A program made the position numbers and the translations under genes. Positions 1 to 9,400 of a stretch of 16,246 nucleotides of DNA are shown in pieces. Each line of letters starts with the position of its first letter. Position 1 is the stretch's first letter. Origin of the DNA: AM-1111 sp046302135 (GTDB taxonomy: Bacteria; Bacteroidota; Bacteroidia; B-17B0; Aurantibacillaceae); assembly GCA_046302135.1 (NCBI GenBank), contig JBKCIQ010000077.1, positions 1 through 16,246 on the forward strand. Reading direction: 5' to 3'. The notes beneath the pieces were generated by a model. That model saw nothing but the letters and a program-made list of their open reading frames with translations, did not search any database and had not been told where the DNA came from.

Positions 1-439
1 GTTCCACCAGTAGTACTTGCACTTGTATTGCTATACCACTGGTATCCTAATCCTACTCCATTCGCACTTACACTGATTGCTGAGAAGTTTGAGTTGATAC
101 ATACTGTTTGTGATGCTGTGCTCTGAGCTGTGATTGCGGTATTTGGATTCACAGTAACTGTAATGGTATTGGTAGAAACTGCATCGCAAGTTCCGGAAGA
201 AACATTTCGTCTGAAGTATGTAGTAGTAGTTAAAGTACCCGGCGCATATGTTGTAGAATTCGCTCCGGAAATATTAGTCCATGTTGTTCCATCCGTAGAA
301 CTTTGCCATTGGTATGTATAAGTACCTGTTCCCCCACCTGCCGCTACAATGCTTGTAAAGGCGGAAGGTGATGTACCCGAACATATAGTTTGAGTATTGG
401 AAACACTTCCGGAAGTTAATGTCGGGAATACGGTCAGGG
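1..439 (-). repeat. One complete and one truncated Ig-like repeat at the window edge
   Basis: At about 439-160 a module of the type NTQTICSGTSPSAF...YQWQSSTDG...NISGA resembles the 90-residue repeats of 5377-6186. After it, a module with TVC and GYQWYSNT is cut by the window edge. The reading frame is still open at base 1, so more repeats or the C-terminal domain lie further left. Confidence 0.75.
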
Positions 440-3400
440 TAACTGCATTTGAATTTAAAGTCCCACAACCTCCCGTCACTACAACTTGATAGGTACCATC
501 ATCACCAATTGTCGGACTTGAAATGGTATGGGTACTACCCGTAGCACCGCTTATATTGCTACCATTGAATTTCCATTGATAAGTTAGAGGCGAAGTTCCG
601 GTAGCAACAACTGTAAACGTTGCGGACTGACCAACACATTCCTGCAAGCTTATTGGCTGAGTTGTAATTGATGTTGTTGGGTTAACTGTAAGAGCAACGC
701 TGTTAGAAGTAACAGATCCGCAACCACCTGTTACAACAACACTATATTGACCAGCATCTGCCGGTTGCGCACTATTATCAGTATATGAACTCGATGTAGC
801 ACCTGAAAGTGGGTTCGAACCCAAATACCACTGATAACTTAATGGCGCAGTTCCAGTTGCTGTAACTGCAAACGTAGCGGTATTACCCTGACAAACAGTT
901 ATAGCACTTGGTTGTGTAGAAATTGAGGATAATGGATTTACCGTCAATAATGCGTTCGAAGAGGTTAATGAACCACAACCACCTGTTACAATGACTGAAT
1001 AATTACCTCCATTTCCAGAAGTGACACTTGGAATGGTATAAGTTGAAGAAGTAGCTCCTGAAATTGGAGTACCGTTAAATCTCCATTGATATGTCAATGT
1101 CCCATTACCGGTTGCGACCACACTGAAAGTTGCACTAGTTCCAACACAAGTTGTTAGGGCGGCAGGCTGAGTAGTTATAGCTGTAGCTGCATTTAAACTT
1201 AAAGAAACAGTGTTTGAAGATACTATACCGCAGGTTCCCGTTACATCAACAGAGTAATTCGCAGCATCACCCGCCGCAATACCTGAAAGTGTTAGAGTTG
1301 CAGTTTGGGCAGTAGCATTACCGGTTATGTTCACTCCACCCTTTTTCCATTGATAAGTTAATGTTCCTGTTCCGGTTGCCGCAACAGAAAAACTTTGACT
1401 TGTTCCTAGACATGCGGATGCGGAAACAGGCTGTGTAGTGATATTGGTAGCCGGAGAAATACTGTAAGTAATCACATTGCTGGTCGCCGTTGAAACTGTC
1501 AAACAAGCACCATTCAAACTACTAGTCATTACCAAACTCACCTGATTACCATTGGATAGAGAAGTCGTTGTATATGTGGAACCTGTTGCACCTGAAATAT
1601 TACTTCCATTCAATCTCCACTGATAGGTTGGTGAAGACCCCATATTCGCAGTAGAATTGACACTGAATGTAACGGAAGTATTGGGGCAAACAGTTAATGA
1701 AGTAGAGGATGAAATGGTAACAGACGGTGTTGATGGAGTACTGGTAAGGGTTACAGTATTACTATTTACGGTAGAAGCAGACAAGCATGGCGTAGCATTG
1801 GAAACCATCTGAACATAGATCTGATCACCTGATAATGGAGAATTGAGAGTATAAGTCGATGCAGTCTGTCCGGATTGCAGAACGTTATTTAAATACCATT
1901 GATAAGTAGGTGCCGTTCCGCCATTAGTTGGCGTAGCAGTGAAGACGATTGCACCTCCTGAACACGCAGAAGTGGAAGAGGCTGAATTATTCACTGAAGC
2001 TACAAGAGTTGGATTAACCACAACTTGTATGTTTGAACGTGAACTCTCACAAGAATTAGAATTTGTCTGGCTTACATAATAATTTATTGTTCCTGACGAT
2101 GAAGTACTTGGTGTTGGTGCCGTTCCTGAGGCAGTGCCACCTGTTGGCACAGTATACCAATTCGCTGTATTACCAACGCCAATGGTTGCAGTTAGCTGAG
2201 TAGCGATAGCATTCTGGCAATAAGTTACCGGAGAAGTAACGGCTGGGTTAGCAGGCACAGCATTAATAGTAACCGTTATCTGAAACCTAGGGCCTTCGCA
2301 CCCATTAGTTCCGGAAACTTGTGAAACCCAATAGCTGGTGGTACCAACAGAAGCTGTGGATGGTGTTGGTGCAGTAGTACTTGGAGTACCTCCTACAGCA
2401 ACAGTATACCAATTCAAAGTATTTCCAAACGCTGGGGTAGCAGAAAGAGCACTTGCGATTGCTCCTTGACAGTATGAAACCGTAGCATTTGCTGTTGGAA
2501 CAGGTGGTGATGCATTTACAGTAAGTGTTACTCCTGTCCTTGTTGGGCTGTTACAACCTTGTGTACTAACAGAACCGGCGTAGTAGGTGCCCGAAGTTGA
2601 AGTTGTGTAATTATTATTATTAGATAGCAATAAGGTACCTCCCACCCCTGTACTATACCAATTCACGGTGGATGAGCTGGGAGGTGTGGCGGTTAAGGTT
2701 TGTGTTCCAGCAATTGAACATGCAGTAACATTGCCACCGGACGTTGGAGCCGCAGGATTGGAATTTACTGTAACTTGAACTGTTGCTGTTGAGGCACATT
2801 GTGTATTAGGATTGGTCGCCGCAACGGAGTAAGTAACTGCACCGGGAACTGATAAAGCTGGAGTTGTGTATGAAGCTAAGGTAGCACCTGATATCGGCGA
2901 GCCTCCAGTTGACCATTGAAATGTATAACTTGCACCGGGAACGAATTTCCAGGCTGTATTGCTTATTGCTACTGTACTTGAATAGGCCGTTGCCCCAATA
3001 GTAGCATTCGCGTTTTGGAGACCAACAACTTTATTATAGGTTGAACTGGCATTTTGTACGTGTACCTCAACATTACCTGTAGTTTCAAAGAGTTTAACTT
3101 GAACTGTCATTGAACCATTGGTGGTATATCCAGGTACTGCATTCCATTCTACAACAAAAACACGAGTAGGAGAAATCCCTTGCGTCCAATATCGAATTAC
3201 TCCTGTGGCAGATGCGTAGTAATCATTGGCTGCAGCAGCAATTATATTAGTTGGTTCGGTTGCAGTGGGGAGTGCACTAGCGAATGTATAATCACCTAGA
3301 GAAGTTGCATTGTAAGTTCCAAATAATAACACACCATTTGTCCCGACATTTACAGAAGAATAAGTGTTACCAAAGAAATTATAATTAAATCCTATTGGTA

Positions 3401-6400
3401 TACTCGACCAACCACCATCATCCAGGTTACCTGACGCAAGAGCCACATTAGCCACACCATTGGTACAAAGATTCGTAGGCGAGGTTGGGGTTGCCATGGA
3501 GAAAGTTGTATTACTATAGGTGAAACCCGCACTTGAGAGATTTGAATTCAATACGGAAGTTTGTCCTTCACATATTCCCGAAGGTGCCGCTGTCGGCGTG
3601 TAACTCAATGCCTCAATAACACCCACATTGAAAGTATTTGTACCGGTTATCGAAGCACATCCCGTTACAGAGGCGTTCAGTGTATACTGAGTAGTTGTAG
3701 TTGGACTCGCTGTTACAATAGCAGTATTGCTGGAAGATAAGGAAGCTGTAGGAGTCCAGGAATAGGAAGTTCCATTGGTAACATTTGCACTTAAAATTAC
3801 TGATCCACCCGCAGTACAGATAATTCCATTAGTTGGGTTGGAAGAAATCAAATCTCTTACGGTAAAGTTTGCTGAGTTCCTGGTACTCTGACAACCTCCC
3901 GCTCCTGTTTCACCTGCGTAATAGGTTTGAACACCTGCAGCACACTGCACAGCTGTGGTAAAGGAAGTTCCAGTTCCTAAACTAGAGCCGCCAACAGCCT
4001 GACTATACCAGTTAATTGTACCTGACCCACCGGTGGCTGAATAAGTTGTAACTCCTCCGACATTTATTAGCGTAGGGCCAGAGAGTGTTACGGTTGGTGC
4101 AGAAGGAATTGAATTAACAGTAACGGTGACAGCCGTTCTGCTGGGACTTGTACAGCCATTTGCACTCGCATCAGCATAGTAAGTAGTCGTCGCAGTGACT
4201 GAAGCAATGGAATAAGTATTTCCCGTGGCAACTGCAGATCCTCCAGTACTCACCGTATACCAGCTTACTGTTCCTGCGCTAGGCACTGCAGAAATAGTCG
4301 CGGAACCCGGACCACAAATTGAGGCCGGTGTTGATGAACTAATTGTAGGAATTGTATTTACTGTTGCAACAACCGCAGTTCTGGGCGAAGAGCTACAGCC
4401 ATTCAAAGTTGCATCTACGTAATAGGTAGTTGTACTTGAAATTGACGGGGTTGTAAATGATATTCCTGAACCAAGAGATGCTCCTCCGATTAAATTTGAG
4501 TACCAGTTAATTGTTCCTGAACTTGCTGTTGCTCCAAGAGTGACGGTTCCTGTGCCACACCTCGAATTTGGGGTGGTGGTTGAAATTGTTGGAATTGGAT
4601 TTATTGTTGCAACCACTGAAGTTCTTGACGAGGTGGTACACCCGCCAACCGTTGCATCAACATAATAAGTGGTGGTAGAGGATAAAACTGCTGTTGTATA
4701 GCTAGTTCCGGTTCCAAGTGATGTTCCACCCGTAGACACTGAATACCAATTAATAGTACCTGCGCTGGAGGTTGCACCTAAAACAACAGTTCCATTACCA
4801 CAAGAGCTTCCGGGTGTGGTGGAGGTAATGGTTGGCATGTTGTTTACGGTCATCGTAACTGAGTTAGATGTAGCTGTACTAACAGATGCACAAGGATCAT
4901 TTGATGTCATTACACAGCTTACAACATCACCGTTGGCCAGGGAAGAATTAGTGTATGTAGTGCTGCTGGTACCAACATTGGTTCCATTTAATTTCCATTG
5001 ATACGTTGGTGCAGAACCGCCAGCTGTTGGTGTTGCTGTAAAAGTAACACTTGCTCCTGTACAAATAGAAGTTGTTCCGGTTGAAATACTTACCGCGGGC
5101 ACAACTGAAGAAACAACAGTTATTGTAATGGTATTTGAATTTGCTGTACTCGCTGCAAGACAACTGGCGTTTGAAGTTAAAACACAACTTATCTGATCGC
5201 CATTAGCAAGTGTCGAGTTTGAATAATTAGAACTATTCGTTCCAACGTTTCCACCATTCAGTTTCCACTGATAACTTGGTGACGCCCCGCCATTAGTTGG
5301 CGTAGCAGTAAAGCTAACGGTAGTCCCTACACAAATTGAAGTATAATTTGATGTTATCGAAACTGACGGATTAATCAATGGATTAACCGTTACCGTTACG
5401 ACATTTGAATTGATAGATGAACATGGACTGTTTGTAACAACCGCTCTGTAATAAGTAGTGACACTTAAGGCACCCATTTGAGCAGAGGTGAGTGAGGTCG
5501 CTGTTGCTCCGGCTATATTCGTAAATGTTATATTATCAGTTGAGGACTGCCATTGAACCGTACCGGTATTGCCTGCAAGTGTTATGTTTGCAGGGCTCGC
5601 ACCACTACAAATAGTTTGATTAGCCGATGCAGTACCGGCAACAGATAATGAATTTACTGTAATTGTAACGGTTGTAGAATATGCAACGGAACATACTCCG
5701 TTGGTTACCGCTGCACGGTAATATCTTACGGATGTTAATGCCCCCATCTGAGCTGAGGATAATGTGGAAGTGGTGGCACCCGAAATATTTGTGAATGTAA
5801 CATTGTCCGTTGAAACTTGCCATTGTATTGTTCCTGTATTTCCGGAAAGAGTTAACGCAGAAGGATTAGATCCGGTACAAATTGTTTGATTACTGCTGGC
5901 CGTACCGCCAACTGAAACGGGCGTTACAGTTACGGTCACAGTATTTGAATTTGCAGCTGTACATCCACTGTTACTAACCGATGCACGGTAATATCTTGTT
6001 GCGGTCAAAACACCCATTTGGGCCGATGTTAATGGAGTTGCAGTTGCACCGACAATGTTATTAAATGTAATGTTGTCTGTTGATGATTGCCATTGTATTG
6101 AACCAGTGTTGCCGCTCAAAGTAATATTTGCTGGCTGAGTTCCGCTACAAATTGTTTGATTGGAGCTAGCCGTGCCTCCTACTGAAGGAATAATATATGT
6201 TAAAACCGAGGAACCTGTATTTGAACAAACTCCATTTGATAATGTTACACTATATGTTGTTGAATTGGTTGCATTTATCGCGGTAGTAGTCTGCGTTGCA
6301 GTGGATGACAGGAAAGTAGTTGGACTCCAAGCGTAAGTAAAAACTTGAGGAGGCGTGAACCTATATAGTATCCCTGCACCTAAATTAGTTGTAGCAGCTA

Positions 6401-9400
6401 TTCCTGAATTTTCTGAAACAGAAGATGCGGTAGCAGGTGCGCCTGGAGTAATACTTAAGTAATTACCTACAGCACCAGATATCCCGATTGAAGCAGTTAC
6501 GGAGGTAAATGACATTGTACCGTATATAAACTCAATTACTCCACTGGCCTCATAAAGTTTTAGTTGAAAAGTGCCGGTAGGATTTGTCGCTGATCCTCCC
6601 CCTCCCAAATGTATATTATTCCATTCAACCGTAAATACTTGGGCGCCCGCAGAACCTGTAATCTGATATTTAATGGAACCACCCGTTTGATTATGATCAT
6701 CCCATAAAGGGGCAATACTTAATGGATTGGTTGCTAAAGCATTCGTCCAATGACTTGTGGGAATGCTTCCCAAAAAAACTGCACCGTTAGTAGAAATACT
6801 GATTGTTGAATAGGTTGCACCACCATAACTAAAATTGAATCCTAGACTTATTGCACTCTGAGTTCCATCATCACCTGTTGCAGTACTTGTTGTGCCTCCA
6901 GTAATTGCATTAAATGTGGTTGAACTTGTTGTAAAAGAATAATTACTTATTTCCTGGCTAGAAGATGGCGTTGCAGTTAAAGTAGCAGTTGAACCTGCAC
7001 AAACGCTAGATGGATTTATTGTAACGGTTGGCGTAGGAACTGCGGGAACAACTGTAACAGTAGATGTCGCTGTTGCGGTACAACCCGAAACTGATGTTCC
7101 AGTTACAGTATAAATCGTAGTAACACTTGGATTTGCGTTAACACTCGCTCCGGTGGTTGCACTAAGACCTGTGCCTGGTGACCAAGAGTAAGTATTTGCT
7201 CCGGAGGCTGTAACCGCAATCGCAGCGGTTCCGCTACAATAAGAGGGACTATTGACAGATACAGTCGGTACTGCATTCACTGTAATAGTGCTGGTAGCTG
7301 AAGTAGCTGTAGAGGGAGAAACACATCCTGACACAGTGATAATACAATAAACGGTGTTTCCGGTGGAGTATCCTGAGAAGGCATAAGTTGAACTCGCATT
7401 CGACTGAACACTAACTCCATTTTTAAACCATTCGTAATTGGTAATTGTTCCTCCATTAAGATTGGATCCACTGGCTGTGAAAGTAAGATTGGTTCCGGTA
7501 CAAATAGTTGTTGAAGGAGATGCACTGATGCTTACACCTGGAGTGGTTGGTGAACCAACCGTAACTGTAACTGTATTGGAATAAACCACCGCACATGATC
7601 CACTTGTCAATTTCGCACGATAGTAAGTGGTGGAAGTTAAAGAAGGTGTTGAATAGGTTGCAGTAGTCCCTCCTGTACCACCGGTTACGTTGGCCCAACC
7701 GGTAGAACCATTTGCTGATTCTTCCCATTGTATGGTTCCTGTCGAACCGGTTAAAGTAATTACACTACCTGAACCAGTACAAATAGATGTTGGAGATGCC
7801 GCCGCTGTTCCTGCCACAGGCCCAACAGAAGTTACCGCCAAAGTTGATGTCGGTCCATTTCCGCAAGTATTTACACCTCTTACTGTAATGTTACCATTTT
7901 GACCAGCAGAACCCACTGTAACTGTGATTGAATTAGTTGTAGAGGTTCCAGTCCATCCTGTAGGCAAAGTCCATAAGTAAGATGTTGCTCCACTAACCGC
8001 AGCCACAGTATAAGTCTGTGAGGTACCGGAACATACTGAAGCTGTCCCTGAAATTGATCCGGGAGCTGGAGGCGGTGAACATAGTGTAACAATATAGTCT
8101 TCGGTTTCACCGTACCCTGAGTTAGTTGCGCCACAAGATTGACCAGCTGTAGGACCAGGTGATGTATCTGATGATCGAAAGCGCATTCTAATATTCCCAG
8201 TTGTGGCCGTTAATGGCACTAACCAGGTTGTTGTTAAGTTTACCGTTGTTGAGGCTCCACAATTTGGAGATACTCCAATAAACTCTCCGGCGTCAGCAAA
8301 ATCTCCATCATTATTTAAATCAATCCAAGCTGAAATGTAGCAAGTACCGAAGGTACCACCCTTAACGCTTATTGTATATGTATTTCCAATTTGAAGAGTA
8401 CCTGTTGTAGAACCTGATTGAGAATATAATGTATAATACGGGCTAGCAGCACCAGTTGTCGTATTATTTAATGTCGTAGTAAGAATGTTAACTAATCCAA
8501 TGTAATCACCACTTCCGGTTCCTGTTGCATAACTAGGCGTACAATACGTAATCACATTCATATTGGCACCTGTACTCGTTGCAGAACAGCTATTTTGAGT
8601 AACAATACATCTATAATAGTTTGCGCTTCCAAGAGGAGTCGTTCCGCTAGTTGTAACTGTAAGCGTTGCAGAGGTAGCCCCGCTGTAGGTAACACCCGTA
8701 GGAGTTGAGTTAATCACGTTGTTGTAGGTTCCTCCAAGTGTAGTACTGTATTGCCACTGATAGGTTGGACTACCTGTAGCCACAACTGAATAAGTTGCAA
8801 CTCCGCCTTGCACAACACTTGAATTAGATGGCTGAGTTGAAATTGTTGGAGTCGCATTTACTGTCAACACCCCACTTACATTGGTTGTCCCGTCCCAAGT
8901 ACCGCCGCCGCCTGCACTGTAACCTCCATAAAGCCATGAACACCCATTCATGCGGTATCTGAATGTATAATAATAGGTTCCTGCGGCAAGTGATGAACCA
9001 AATGTCCCTAAATACTCATCATTATTACCCGACTGAGCACTGAAGGTTGCGCTAAACCAATTGGTCCATGTATTTGGATTTGTATTGCTTGAATTATAAC
9101 CATACTCTACCGTAATTCCTGCACCGGGACCTGCGGGATTCGTTAGGCCGGCCTCGAATACCTGACCATAAATGGTAGTATTGCCTCCTGAACAAATACT
9201 GGAAGTAGCAGGAAATTGTAAATTACCAAAGTCTGGGGTCTGAAAGATGGTAATGCTGCCTACAGCACTTGATGTACAACCCGAACCCGAAGTGGTAACT
9301 GTATAGTTATATACTCCTGAAGCCGCGCTTGGAGTACCACTAATTGTAAAAACTCCACCGCTGAAATTTCCACTAACTCCGGTAGGTAATCCAGATGCAG

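Noticed and set aside
5377..6186. Regular repeats considered as a CRISPR array
   Set aside because: The period is 270 nt, the units are protein-coding in one frame and there are no short identical repeats with unique spacers.
130..8134. Several open stretches of 60-90 codons on the plus strand and in other minus frames within the giant gene
   Set aside because: They lie wholly inside the long coding frame, have the skewed composition expected from reading repetitive Ser/Thr/Gly codons out of frame, and match no family.
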